Shown here in pieces: positions 17,109 to 26,432 of a DNA stretch of 64,000 bases. The DNA is from Stieleria tagensis (GTDB taxonomy: Bacteria > Planctomycetota > Planctomycetia > Pirellulales > Pirellulaceae). The translations under genes and the position numbers were made by a program. Under the pieces are notes generated by a model. That model saw nothing but the letters and a program-made list of their open reading frames with translations, did not search any database and was not told the DNA's origin. Within the stretch, counting starts at the first letter, position 1. Each line of letters starts with the position of its first letter. The stretch lies in the NCBI RefSeq assembly GCF_024129865.1, contig NZ_JAMYFE010000033.1, positions 124,001 to 188,000 on the forward strand, written 5' to 3'.

Positions 17109-18062
17109 ATGGGCGAGTCGGAAAAGCGAAAGCAGCGATTTCAGCGGTTGTTTCAAAGGCTGTCGCCGATCAGCGCCTTTTCCAAACAACAGGCGCGCGA
17201 ATCCTGTTCCGATCTGTCGCCGCACTTCGTAGCGATGGCGCTGAAAGATCTGGTGCGGGAAGGGATTCTGGATCGCTACGAAACCTCCGAACAGGAAACG
17301 TTTGCCTGGCGCAACGCACAGGTTCGGGTGGATCCGTCACACTGGATCGAACGCCAGGTCAGCGGCAGCCAAGTCATGGCCCAGCCCCAGCAGGAACGGC
17401 CGCGTGAGCGATTGTTGGCCCACGGCGCCGAGCAGTTGAACGATGCGGAGTTGTTGGCGATCCTGATCCGTGTCGGTGTCAAAGGCGAATCGGCGATCGA
17501 AGCCGGACGACGACTGGCCAACAGCTACGCCGAGAAACTATCGGATTTGCGGCGCAGCGGAAAAGAGGAACTGCGGCGTGTCAGTCCGGCCGTCACCGTG
17601 ACCAGCTATGCCGCGATCATGGCGGGAATTGAACTGGGGCGACGTGTTGCCCGGCACGAACAATTGCACCGTGCCAGCCACTCGCCGATCACCAGCACTC
17701 ACATGGCCGTGCAGTACTGCAATGACGTCTTCAGCGGATTGGCCATCAGTGGGGTCCAAGAAGAATTTCATATCGTCACGCTGAGCACCAAACACCTACC
17801 GATCAACACGCATTTGATCACCCGTGGGACTTTGGACGCCAGTTTGGTGCATCCTCGCGAAGTGTTCCGCCCGGCGATTCGTGATTCTGCCTCCGCTGTG
17901 ATCCTGGTGCATAACCACCCATCAGGGGATGCCAGCCCAAGCCGCGAGGATCTGCAGGTGACCGACCGACTGACCGAGGCTGGGAAACTATTGGGAATTT
18001 CAGTTTTGGACCACATTGTGGTAGCATCGGAAGGGTCGATCAGCATTCGCGAAACGAGCTGA
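17109..18062 (+). CDS. radC: RadC/JAB domain protein with N-terminal extension
   Basis: From the ATG at 17109, 317 residues. The C-terminal two thirds is RadC (UPF0758): RPRERLLAHGAEQLNDAELLA and the helix-hairpin-helix-like region, then the JAB metal site, HNHPSGDASPSRED, with the glutamate in GVQEEFHIV. The family has been linked by name to DNA repair, but its role is unproven. RadC proteins are usually about 220-230 residues; here about 90 extra N-terminal residues (SAFSKQQARESCSDLSPHF through ETFAWRN) have the pattern of a small winged-helix domain, with LKDLVREGILDRY as the recognition helix and start of the wing. A TTG at 17094 could extend it by five residues. The neighbours are unrelated. 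Confidence 0.85.
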   Translation: MGESEKRKQRFQRLFQRLSPISAFSKQQARESCSDLSPHFVAMALKDLVREGILDRYETSEQETFAWRNAQVRVDPSHWIERQVSGSQVMAQPQQERPRERLLAHGAEQLNDAELLAILIRVGVKGESAIEAGRRLANSYAEKLSDLRRSGKEELRRVSPAVTVTSYAAIMAGIELGRRVARHEQLHRASHSPITSTHMAVQYCNDVFSGLAISGVQEEFHIVTLSTKHLPINTHLITRGTLDASLVHPREVFRPAIRDSASAVILVHNHPSGDASPSREDLQVTDRLTEAGKLLGISVLDHIVVASEGSISIRETS

Positions 18063-18316
18063 TCGGTCGATAATCCGCAAATCAAACGTTCAACCACTCG
18101 GAGCGACGTGATCGACAGATTATCTTGGTCAGTCCCACCTTTCGCAGGAACGATCACCGTTCCCGCGCCCACCTTCCGCCAATTCTTTGGACGAACATGC
18201 TTGCACGTTCTCAATCCGACTTCCGTTTTCGCAGGGGTTCCCAAGTGGCACAGCTCGATTGGTCTAGTCGACTGACGTTGCCGTTGACGAGTGTCGTGCG
18301 CTGTCGGCTGCGGATC

Positions 18317-20005
18317 ATGACGGCGATGACTGTGTTGTCGGCTGGCATTTTCAGTGCCACCGTCACCACAGCCGATCAGCCCGAGCATGCGGAAGCGAAC
18401 GCTGACAACGCTGCCGTTGCAGTGGAAACGGATTTGATGAAGCGGATGCAAAAGCAATCGATCGTCACCCAAAAACCGGTCTACGGTCATTGGGGCCCCG
18501 AGACCGCCAAGTTCAGCAGCTGGACCAGCCATAGCAACCGTTTGATTCCGGTCTACACGTTCGGAATGACACTTAACAAATTGCGAGAGCAAGGCAGCAT
18601 CCATTCCGACCCCGAACGCCTGCAACGTTTGAGTGGTCAACCGCCTGAACCTTCTTTGAATCCGTTGGCGTTGTACCATGACCAGACGGACGTGTATCGG
18701 TTACAGAAAGCCGCTGTCGATGCGGGTTGCACCAACATAATCTTGATGGTGTTTGACGGCATGGATTGGGAAACCACGCGCGCCGCGGCGATCTATCACT
18801 CTGGACGCGTTGGATACGATTCGGGTCGTGGAACCGGTCTGGCATTCCAAGATGATCGGCGTGTGATCACAGACTTTGGTTTGATCTGCACCAGCCCCGC
18901 CGCCAAGGGAGCCAAGGTCGATGTCGATGTTCAACGCGTGCTGGAATTGAAACAGGGCACGCATTTGGGATTCGACAACGTGTTTGGCGGCCGCAGTCCC
19001 TGGCATGAACGTGTCGGCGGTCGCTACTTGATCGGTGGCGATCGAATCCGCTCACACACTGTGACGGATTCCGCGTCCTCGGCGACCAGTCTGTGTAGCG
19101 GTATCAAAACCTTCAACGGATCGATCAACGTGGCCGTTGACGGAACCCAGGTCGTGCCGATCGGAAGGCAGCTGCAATCCGAACAGGATTTCAAGGTCGG
19201 TGTGGTGACCAGCGTCCCGGTCAGTCATGCCACACCCGCAGCAGCCTACGCCAATAACGTCACTCGCAAAGACTATCAAGACATTTCACGCGACCTAGTC
19301 GGGCTGCCCTCATCGGCGCACCGCGACAATCCGTTGCCAGGTGTGGACGTGCTGATCGGCGGCGGTTGGGGCGAAGGCAAGAAAGAGGACAAATCGCAGG
19401 GCAACAATTTCGCTCAGGGAAATCCATATTTTCATCAAGACGACATCCGCGCCAGTGATCTGCAGAACGGCGGTCGGTACCGGGTGGTGCAGCGTGCCAA
19501 GGGGCAACCGGGACGCGAATCGTTGTTGGCAGCGGCTCAAACCGCAGCCGACAATAGCGAACGATTGCTGGGTTTCTATGGTACCAAGGGCGGGCATCTG
19601 CCGTTTCAAACAGCCGACGGCCAATACGATCCAACGATCGATGTCAAATCGACCGAAATGTATTCAGCGGATGACATCAGCGAAAATCCCACGTTGGCGG
19701 ACATGACCGAAGCCGCCTTGATGGTTCTGGAACAGTCGATCGACGGTTTCTGGTTGTTGGTCGAAGCCGGTGACGTGGACTGGGCCAATCATGCCAACAA
19801 CTTGGACAGTAGCATCGGTGCGGTGATCAGCGGCGAGAAAGCTTTCCTGACGGTGATGGACTGGGTCGATCGTAACGCGGCCTGGGATCACACCGCCGTG
19901 ATCGTGACCTCTGACCACGGTCACTATCTGTTCCTGGATGACCCCAGTGCGGTCGCCGAAGCTGGGAAACAAGCACAACAGAATCAACGCGATTCGGGAA
20001 ACTGA
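18317..20005 (+). CDS. Secreted alkaline phosphatase (PhoA superfamily)
   Basis: From the ATG at 18317, 562 residues. The start is chosen because MTAMTVLSAGIFSATVTTA forms a signal peptide; in-frame ATGs at 18125 and 18197 would bury it inside the protein. The metal and nucleophile motifs are in order: ILMVFDGMDWETTRAAA (first metal Asp), TDSASSATSLCSGIKT (the Ser after DSA is the expected phospho-enzyme nucleophile), VEAGDVDWANHANN and VTSDHGHY with the metal-binding Asp and His residues. It hydrolyses phosphomonoesters in the periplasm. The enzyme is longer than E. coli PhoA (471), with insertions around residues 330-420. Its stop is one base from the start of the DUF1501 gene, so the two are co-transcribed. 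Confidence 0.85.
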   Translation: MTAMTVLSAGIFSATVTTADQPEHAEANADNAAVAVETDLMKRMQKQSIVTQKPVYGHWGPETAKFSSWTSHSNRLIPVYTFGMTLNKLREQGSIHSDPERLQRLSGQPPEPSLNPLALYHDQTDVYRLQKAAVDAGCTNIILMVFDGMDWETTRAAAIYHSGRVGYDSGRGTGLAFQDDRRVITDFGLICTSPAAKGAKVDVDVQRVLELKQGTHLGFDNVFGGRSPWHERVGGRYLIGGDRIRSHTVTDSASSATSLCSGIKTFNGSINVAVDGTQVVPIGRQLQSEQDFKVGVVTSVPVSHATPAAAYANNVTRKDYQDISRDLVGLPSSAHRDNPLPGVDVLIGGGWGEGKKEDKSQGNNFAQGNPYFHQDDIRASDLQNGGRYRVVQRAKGQPGRESLLAAAQTAADNSERLLGFYGTKGGHLPFQTADGQYDPTIDVKSTEMYSADDISENPTLADMTEAALMVLEQSIDGFWLLVEAGDVDWANHANNLDSSIGAVISGEKAFLTVMDWVDRNAAWDHTAVIVTSDHGHYLFLDDPSAVAEAGKQAQQNQRDSGN

Positions 20006-20006
20006 A

Positions 20007-21383
20007 ATGTTTACACGACGACAACTCCTTTCGCGATGTGGAATCGGTCTGGGCTCCCTGGCGCTCTCGGACATGCTGGGCCGCGATGCGCTGTCGAGTG
20101 AATTGCATTTTCCGGCCAAGGCCAAACATGTCATTCACCTGTTCATGAACGGCGGTCCCAGCCAAGTCGACACGTTTGACTACAAACCGCAGTTGAACAA
20201 GTTGGCCGGCAAGACGGCGCCGACCGGCACGCTGAAAACGGAACGCCCCACCGGCAATGTGCTCGGTTCACCGTTCAAATTTCAACGCTATGGCGAATCC
20301 GGCATTCACGTCAGCGAATTGTTTGCCAAAACGGCACAGCATATCGATGACATTTGTCTGATCCATTCGATGCATGCCGACGTTCCCAATCACGAACCCT
20401 CGCTGATGCTGATGAACACCGGCGAATCGCGTCTGGTGCGGCCGAGCGTGGGGTCGTGGTTGACCTACGGCTTGGGCAGCGAAAATGAAAACCTGCCGTC
20501 GTTCGTGACGATGTGCCCGGGCGGCTATCCGATCAAAGAATCTCAGAATTGGCAGAACGCATTTCTGCCCGGCAAGTATCAAGCGACTTACGTTGACACC
20601 AGCCATCGCCAGGTCAATCGGTTGCTGGAAAACATCCATAGCGAATTGGTCGCTGGTGGCGATCAGCGTGACCAATTGGATTTGTTGGACAAATTAAATC
20701 GTCGCCACGCGCTGCAGCGCGAAAATGATCAACGGTTGCAATCGCGAATCGAATCCTTCGAGTTGGCCTACCGCATGCAAAGTGAGGCGGCAGAGGCGTT
20801 TGATGTGACGCGCGAACCGGAAGCGGTTCGCCAAGAGTACGGTGACAGCGATTTTGCTCGACAAACCCTGATCGCGCGGCGGTTGGTGGAACGTGGTGTT
20901 CGCTACGTGCAGTTGTACACCGGCGCGGGGCAGCCTTGGGACAATCACGATGATCTGGAACGTCAACACCGCAAGTTGGCTGAGACCGTCGACCAGCCGA
21001 TCGCGGCACTGCTGGCTGATTTGAAACGCACCGGATTGCTGGACGAAACCCTGGTGTTGTGGGGTGGCGAATTCGGCCGCACGCCCGTCGTCGAGATGCC
21101 TCGCGAGGGCGTCAATCAAGGCAAAATGAACGGTCGTGACCACAACCACTATGGATTCACGATGTGGATGGCCGGCGGTGGCGTCAAAGGCGGAAACATC
21201 GTGGGTGCGACTGACGAAATCGGGTTCCAAGCCGTTGAGAATCGGATGCACGTGCATGACTTGCATGCCACGCTATTGCATCTGATGGGGTTGGATCACA
21301 AACGTCTGACCTATCGCTATGCCGGTCGTGATTTCCGGTTGACCGACGTGCATGGACGGGTCGTCAACGAAGTGCTGGCGTAA
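20007..21383 (+). CDS. DUF1501 family protein (Tat-exported)
   Basis: From the ATG at 20007, 458 residues. TRRQLLSRCGIGLGSLAL is a twin-arginine signal. HLFMNGGPSQVDTFDYKP near the N-terminus, NHEPSLMLMNTGESR, PWDNHDDLERQHRKL and LWGGEFGRTP are hallmarks of DUF1501, which belongs to the alkaline phosphatase/sulfatase superfamily. In planctomycetes these genes usually follow a DUF1549/DUF1553 cytochrome gene; here the partner is an alkaline phosphatase encoded one base upstream. It is probably a periplasmic hydrolase of unknown substrate. An upstream start at 19938 would lie within the phosphatase gene and put the Tat motif 24 residues in, so it is not preferred. Confidence 0.9.
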   Translation: MFTRRQLLSRCGIGLGSLALSDMLGRDALSSELHFPAKAKHVIHLFMNGGPSQVDTFDYKPQLNKLAGKTAPTGTLKTERPTGNVLGSPFKFQRYGESGIHVSELFAKTAQHIDDICLIHSMHADVPNHEPSLMLMNTGESRLVRPSVGSWLTYGLGSENENLPSFVTMCPGGYPIKESQNWQNAFLPGKYQATYVDTSHRQVNRLLENIHSELVAGGDQRDQLDLLDKLNRRHALQRENDQRLQSRIESFELAYRMQSEAAEAFDVTREPEAVRQEYGDSDFARQTLIARRLVERGVRYVQLYTGAGQPWDNHDDLERQHRKLAETVDQPIAALLADLKRTGLLDETLVLWGGEFGRTPVVEMPREGVNQGKMNGRDHNHYGFTMWMAGGGVKGGNIVGATDEIGFQAVENRMHVHDLHATLLHLMGLDHKRLTYRYAGRDFRLTDVHGRVVNEVLA

Positions 21384-21417
21384 CAGAACGATTGATTGCT
21401 GACAGGCGGTGTTTCCC

Positions 21418-21468
21418 GTAGTTGGACCCGTCCGGGTTCAGATCGACGGAAGCTTGACGCAGCCCTAC
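21418..21468. repeat. Single GTAG-led hairpin between convergent genes
   Basis: GTAGTTGGACCCGTCCGGGTT at the left is related to the left arm of array A, and the right end is CCCTAC. GGACCCGTCCGGGTTC can fold on itself. The terminal CTAC at 21465-21468 contains the TAG stop codon of the minus-strand gene (21467-21465). It sits 35 bp after the stop of the DUF1501 gene. Confidence 0.65.
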
Positions 21469-24254
21469 GGCGTCACTTCCACGGTGATCGGGTGCGATGC
21501 CAAGCCGCCATCGATTTCAGCCGTCAAAAAGAACGTTCGTTTTCCGGGCACTGCGGTCGGATCGGCGGTCAAAAAGAACTCCCGCTCTGATGCATCGGCG
21601 ACGATCAATAGCCCATTGAGCCCGATGTTGTCTACATAAACACCTTGGCTGGCATTCTTTCCTGAGCGTTCTTTGCCAAACGAAACCTCTTTGTCAAATC
21701 CCGGCTTGCGCTGCACGATGACCCGTGCCGAAACGGTTTGACCACGCTGCACCTGCAGCGTCCAATTCGAGTTTTCTGACCCTTCATTCTGAACCGGTTG
21801 AATGATCGGAACGACCGCTGTCTGTGTCGGATCAAACGTCAGTTTGCCGGGGGAACCTGCATCGCGTTCGACACGTCGCGAGTGGATCGTTGCCCAGGCG
21901 GTCAGCTGGGGTTGGATCTCGTCCTGCCAGCCTGGTTCATCGGCAGACGCCCAAATCACGCCAGTCGCATAGCGCTGGCCGGCTTCAATGGTCAGTGGAA
22001 AATTGCTGACCAAACGATCGGGCAATCCACTGATTTCGAACGTGACCGGCCCTTGGTAGCCATCCTGGCGGTCGACCAAGACACGGAATTCACGCCCGAT
22101 GCCGGGATGCAATGGTTTGCTAATCGATTGTGTCGTCGGCCGAAAACCTGGCTGCGCGGCACGGATGGCAAGCTTGTATCCGTATTCGGCGCCACCCTCA
22201 CCGCGAGTGTCGGTGATCTGCACGCTGTACAGTCCGTCGGCCGGCGCGGTGAACAGCAATCGGCTGTTCTTGCCAGCCAGCCGTTTCGGATCGTCATCAT
22301 TTTCGTAGGGGATGTCAAACACGGGCAATCCATTCGCTAGCTCGGTCGCGCCGGGCGGCAGCGGTTGGACGATGTAGGCCGGTTCGCCCAACGCGTGCGT
22401 TCGTCCGCTGGTTCCAAAATAGGTCCAGCGGTCCCCTTCGCCGGGGTACACTTCAAAACCAGAATCTGGTCCACGTGGATGCATCCATAACCGGGTCAGT
22501 TCGCCGGCGGCGTACAGGTATTGCCCGAGCTGCATTTCCTGCCAGTTGAAAACGCGAAAGTCGCCGGTCTGCGAGCTGTCTTTGCCACGAAAGGTGAAAT
22601 ACGAATCACGCACCGCTTGCATGCGGACTCGCGTGACCGGATTTCCGGCCGCGTCCAGAACGGTGACGATCGGATCCAGCCGACCATCGTTGGTTGCATC
22701 GGCATCAATTGCCCAGACCTCGCCGCGAGCGGCCGACCAGCGATAAAGATCGGATTCACCTGGCGAATGGATCAGGCCATCAATGGTCACGTTGCGAGCG
22801 ATGTCAATCGGAAGCGACGGATCGGTTGCTGGGTTCAGCGATTCACGTAGCTTCGTTTCCGCCATCGCCTTGGGTGGGCCTAAATCCATCCAGACCGATT
22901 CAACGGCTTGGCCCGATGGTTGATCCACATCGGGTTTCAATCGCGGCAGGTCGCGTGACACCAATTGGCCGTTCATCAGTGACACCGTGACACGAGTGCC
23001 GTCGGGATCAAAGTACAGATCGGTACCGGATTCCGGCAGCGGGTCCAATGAGGAGACGGGTTGCCAGTCCGACGTCCGCAGCTGTTTCACAGCGCCCGAT
23101 TCGGCGATGGCAATTAACGATTGGTTGTCCGGTGAAATCGCAAAGTTGATCACGGGGGTTTCATCGATGAAACGTGTGGCAAGCAATGGGTTGATCGCCG
23201 GTGTATCAACCGATTCCAATCGCCAGACACGGATTCGACTATCGCCACTGCAGGCGACAATGTGTTTGCCGTCACGGGTGATGGCGACCGCAAACACTTC
23301 GCCTTCGGGTTGGCTGAGTGTGTCCAATCGTTGGCCGGATCGCACATTCCAGACTTTGACGGTTTCGTCGGCACAGGCGCTGACCAGGACGGATCCATCG
23401 GGCGAGAATGCCAGGTCAAAAATGGCACCATTGTGTCCGTTCAATTGGCGGGTGGGTTCGCCCGATTGTCGATCCCAGATCACGATGCTGCGATCATAAC
23501 CCGCCGTCGCAATGATCGATTCGTCCGGAGAAAACTGGGCCGCATACAGTGTGTCACGGTGTCCCAGGAATTCGCTGACCAACGCACCCGATCGTGTGTC
23601 GTAGATCGCCGCGCGGCCGTACGCGCCCGTCAGTCCCGAAGCGACCAATAGTTCGGTAGCATCCCGAGAGAATGCGAGTGAGTTGATTTTGCCCAGGTTC
23701 TCGCTTTCAATCACGACAGAGCGACTTTGGTGGTCCTTGATTTCAATGCGGTCAAAGCTGCCGCAAGCGGTCCGGCTGCCGTCGTCGGATGCGGCGATGG
23801 CGGTGATCGGTACCACCACATCCGCGGCCGTCTCGATCGACGGTGTCCGCAGCGTCCGCTTGATCGGCATGTCGCCCTCTGGACCCACGGCACCCTGTTC
23901 CACCCAACGTGTTAGTTTTTCCAACTCACTTTCGTTGGGCCCCTCGGCATCGTCCGGCGGCATCTTGGGTTCCAATTTGCCTTGAATCATCAATAGCATT
24001 CGGCTGCTATCGGGGACGCCCGATGTGATTGCAACCCCGGATTCACCACCTTTGATCAGGTTGGCGTATTCGTCCATTGCCAACCCACCCTGTGGGTCGT
24101 CCTGGTTGTGGCAGCCGACGCAATATGTCTCCAAAATAGGGAACACATCGCGGGCGTAATCGACTTGCTCGGCCGCGAACAATGTCGGACCCAACAAAGC
24201 CATCAACAGGACCAAAGTGAGTTGGAAGCGGCAGATCACAGCGTTCATCGGCAT
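21465..24254 (-). CDS. Secreted cytochrome c / WD40 / PPC-domain protein
   Basis: 929 residues with a signal peptide (CRFQLTLVLLMALLGPTLFA). A planctomycete-type cytochrome c domain follows: CVGCH at 45-49, and LEPKMPPDDAEGPNE, where the Met would be the distal haem ligand. Next come about seven WD40-type blades (for example FLGHRDTLYAAQFSPDESI, LNGHNGAIFDLAFSPDGSV), a likely beta propeller between about residues 140 and 440. The C-terminal half has beta-sandwich units like PPC domains (GESDLYRWSAARGEVW, RLLFTAPADGLYSVQITDTR) and Ig-like strands. Such proteins probably act in the periplasm in electron transfer linked to polymer breakdown; the partner is not known. A second ATG at 24248 could be used. 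Its TAG is part of the hairpin at 21418-21468. Confidence 0.85.
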   Translation of the reverse strand: MPMNAVICRFQLTLVLLMALLGPTLFAAEQVDYARDVFPILETYCVGCHNQDDPQGGLAMDEYANLIKGGESGVAITSGVPDSSRMLLMIQGKLEPKMPPDDAEGPNESELEKLTRWVEQGAVGPEGDMPIKRTLRTPSIETAADVVVPITAIAASDDGSRTACGSFDRIEIKDHQSRSVVIESENLGKINSLAFSRDATELLVASGLTGAYGRAAIYDTRSGALVSEFLGHRDTLYAAQFSPDESIIATAGYDRSIVIWDRQSGEPTRQLNGHNGAIFDLAFSPDGSVLVSACADETVKVWNVRSGQRLDTLSQPEGEVFAVAITRDGKHIVACSGDSRIRVWRLESVDTPAINPLLATRFIDETPVINFAISPDNQSLIAIAESGAVKQLRTSDWQPVSSLDPLPESGTDLYFDPDGTRVTVSLMNGQLVSRDLPRLKPDVDQPSGQAVESVWMDLGPPKAMAETKLRESLNPATDPSLPIDIARNVTIDGLIHSPGESDLYRWSAARGEVWAIDADATNDGRLDPIVTVLDAAGNPVTRVRMQAVRDSYFTFRGKDSSQTGDFRVFNWQEMQLGQYLYAAGELTRLWMHPRGPDSGFEVYPGEGDRWTYFGTSGRTHALGEPAYIVQPLPPGATELANGLPVFDIPYENDDDPKRLAGKNSRLLFTAPADGLYSVQITDTRGEGGAEYGYKLAIRAAQPGFRPTTQSISKPLHPGIGREFRVLVDRQDGYQGPVTFEISGLPDRLVSNFPLTIEAGQRYATGVIWASADEPGWQDEIQPQLTAWATIHSRRVERDAGSPGKLTFDPTQTAVVPIIQPVQNEGSENSNWTLQVQRGQTVSARVIVQRKPGFDKEVSFGKERSGKNASQGVYVDNIGLNGLLIVADASEREFFLTADPTAVPGKRTFFLTAEIDGGLASHPITVEVTP

Positions 24255-24321
24255 TGATTCGGCGGAGGAGAATCGAAGTCAAACGCCGTATTGTACCTGT
24301 GATCCGATGGTCGAATGGGTG

Positions 24322-25197
24322 TTACCCCACCAAAGCTTCAAATGTTCGTCGCAGTTTGCGGTACACCGGGCCGGGAGCACGTTGCGATTGGTCGTCAACT
24401 GAACAGGCAAACCAAATGCCGCAACTGGTCCCCGTCAATAACACTTCATCGGCACCCCGCAGCCGTTCCGGGAAGAGTCGTTGCTCGGACCAGTTCAATC
24501 CCAGCAGGGTGGCCAGATCGCGAATCACTTGCAGAGACACGCCGCAGAGGATTTGGTCGGTCGGCGGAGTGATCAAACATCCCGATTCGACAATCAAGAC
24601 ATTGGCAACGCTCGTTTCTGTGATGCTGCCATCCTGGTCAACCAGTAACCCGAGCGCGTCGGGGGCGATTTTTTTTGCCATCTGATCGGCCAAGTAGTAA
24701 TGCAGCCGAGATCGCACTTTGATGTCTCTGGGCCAGCACTTCGGTGATGGTTGCTGAACGTCAGTCACGATCAAAGCGGTGCCCCGGTCGACTTGCTGGC
24801 GAACTCGATCCTGGTCGATCAGATTCAAATCCAAAATCCAGGTCGGCGTGCCGGCGATTCCGGGTGAAGCGATTAACGTTGCGCCGACCGGGCGGGAAGC
24901 GATCCAGGCTTGATTGCGTTGTAGCAACTCATCGAGGTGTTCTGCCAATTCGACCGGTGTTGGTAGGCCGTCGATCAGCAGTGCGGTCGTGGACCGCTGC
25001 CAACGTTCCAGGTGGCGGTCGATTTGAAACCAGCGGCCTTGATAGGTCCGCATCCGCTCCACGGCCGTGACCGCTTGGGTGACGGCTGGATCAGAGATGG
25101 ACACGGCTAGTGAATCAGCGTCGACCCAGTCACCGTTTTTCAGTGCGATTCGAATGGCCACTGTGGATTCAGAACGAGAGGTTTCGCGCTTCATCAA
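24322..25197 (-). CDS. Aminotransferase class IV (PabC/IlvE-type)
   Basis: 291 residues, a PLP enzyme of fold type IV. The expected PLP lysine is in RDIKVRSRLHYYLAD, the GLLVDQDGSITETSVANV block is the conserved E-x-S/T-x-x-N motif, and TPPTDQILCGVSLQVIRDLA and LLTGTSCGIWF complete the family pattern. Members include 4-amino-4-deoxychorismate lyase, branched-chain aminotransferase and D-amino-acid aminotransferase; the length and motifs fit the first or last better, but the specificity is not clear. The gene overlaps the end of the hydrolase gene by 29 bp on the same strand, suggesting co-transcription. No other folate genes are near. Confidence 0.8.
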   Translation of the reverse strand: MMKRETSRSESTVAIRIALKNGDWVDADSLAVSISDPAVTQAVTAVERMRTYQGRWFQIDRHLERWQRSTTALLIDGLPTPVELAEHLDELLQRNQAWIASRPVGATLIASPGIAGTPTWILDLNLIDQDRVRQQVDRGTALIVTDVQQPSPKCWPRDIKVRSRLHYYLADQMAKKIAPDALGLLVDQDGSITETSVANVLIVESGCLITPPTDQILCGVSLQVIRDLATLLGLNWSEQRLFPERLRGADEVLLTGTSCGIWFACSVDDQSQRAPGPVYRKLRRTFEALVG

Positions 25198-26245
25198 TCA
25201 GCCTGGCCATGTCACGCCCCGCGCTACAGGGGTCTTTGTAGTAATCCAGTTCGGAATGGCGCAATTTGACGCTTGGTGAACAGTCCCGCGATAGAACTGG
25301 CAACGGGGATCCATCCATACGGGCAGCGAATCGCGTTGGACCGCTGAAGCCCAATGCGGTTTCACGCCGAACTTTTTCGATCAACCAATACTGTTTCAGT
25401 ACAATGTCGCGGCGATTGTAAAGCAACAACAACTGTTCCATATTCTGAGTGGCTTGGCCGTGGTAGCCTTTGGCTGTCAACCAGTTCGACTCGATCGCGG
25501 GAGCGACCAAGCCCACGCGGATGTTTGCACCGACCAGCGGCGGACCCTGCAGTGTTCGCCCGGATAATGGACCACCGGCTAGTGCGTGAAGCGCACCGGT
25601 GGCAACACGGGCACCAAAGCTGTAGCCGATGACCACGGTGGGCACCGCGGCTTGGGCATGCAGTCGCAGGAAAGATGCCAAGTACAAACCCTGGGCATCA
25701 CAGCGGTCGGCTTTCTCGCGGAAATCTCTCAGCAATCCATATTCTCTGGCGCTGGGCCAACTGTAGACGACCCAGTCGATTGCACCGCCATTGCGTGCGC
25801 AGTCGATTCGTCGTCGGACAATGGTGGCTCGGGACATTAAATCGTCCGCGGGCATTCGATTGCCATGGACATAGATGACGACCTGGCGCGCCGCCGACAG
25901 CGACGCTTGATAATCCATCACGTCGATGGGGTTGGCGCGGCCGCATTCGATCTGCCACATCCGATAGTCGGGTTGCTCCAGCGTGGCACAGCATGCATTT
26001 GAAGTCAGGTGCCGGGTCGACAACAGAAACACACGGTCCTGGACAGCGACGGTGTCGGCATTTTCCAACACCGACGCAAAGGGCTGCGACAAGGTGGGGT
26101 CACCGGTTGTCGCGGCGGTGTCGTCAATGATGATCGACAGCGGTGCTTCAAATGGGTCCGCCAGCGCACTGTCAAACGACAGCGCGGCAAGACTCCAACA
26201 CACTGTGGCGACGAGTATTCGGAATGACTTGGGAATCCGCTTCAT
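25169..26245 (-). CDS. Exported DUF900-like alpha/beta hydrolase
   Basis: 358 residues with a signal peptide (ILVATVCWSLAALSF, cleavage near ALA). An alpha/beta hydrolase core follows: VVIYVHGNRM is the oxyanion strand and loop, and VVIGYSFGARV carries the nucleophile Ser in G-Y-S-F-G. DUF900 proteins share this arrangement. The expected later Asp and His cannot be assigned with certainty. It is probably a periplasmic esterase-like enzyme of unknown substrate. The divergent lipoprotein gene begins about 190 bp away. Confidence 0.75.
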   Translation of the reverse strand: MKRIPKSFRILVATVCWSLAALSFDSALADPFEAPLSIIIDDTAATTGDPTLSQPFASVLENADTVAVQDRVFLLSTRHLTSNACCATLEQPDYRMWQIECGRANPIDVMDYQASLSAARQVVIYVHGNRMPADDLMSRATIVRRRIDCARNGGAIDWVVYSWPSAREYGLLRDFREKADRCDAQGLYLASFLRLHAQAAVPTVVIGYSFGARVATGALHALAGGPLSGRTLQGPPLVGANIRVGLVAPAIESNWLTAKGYHGQATQNMEQLLLLYNRRDIVLKQYWLIEKVRRETALGFSGPTRFAARMDGSPLPVLSRDCSPSVKLRHSELDYYKDPCSAGRDMARLIDEARNLSF

Positions 26246-26303
26246 ACAGATTGGGTGGGATCAGGGTAGAGCGCGGGACGGGTGGTGATTCGATCGTGTT
26301 GAC

Positions 26304-26315
26304 TTGTTGCAACAA
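26304..26315. promoter_or_regulatory. Palindrome in divergent promoter region
   Basis: TTGTTGCAACAA is a perfect 12-bp palindrome, followed by a partial second copy (attgttgc) and a TTGACT hexamer overlapping its left edge at 26299-26304. It lies between the divergent hydrolase (start 26245) and lipoprotein (start about 26433) genes. It may be an operator; no regulator gene is nearby. Confidence 0.3.
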
Positions 26316-26432
26316 ATTGTTGCTGAAAAAAAACGTTGTTGCGTTTGCACATCATCTACAGCGACCTAGTTTTGTGTGGTTCTCGATTCGAGACCAACGA
26401 ATACGCTCCTTGTGCATATCATGGAAATTCCA

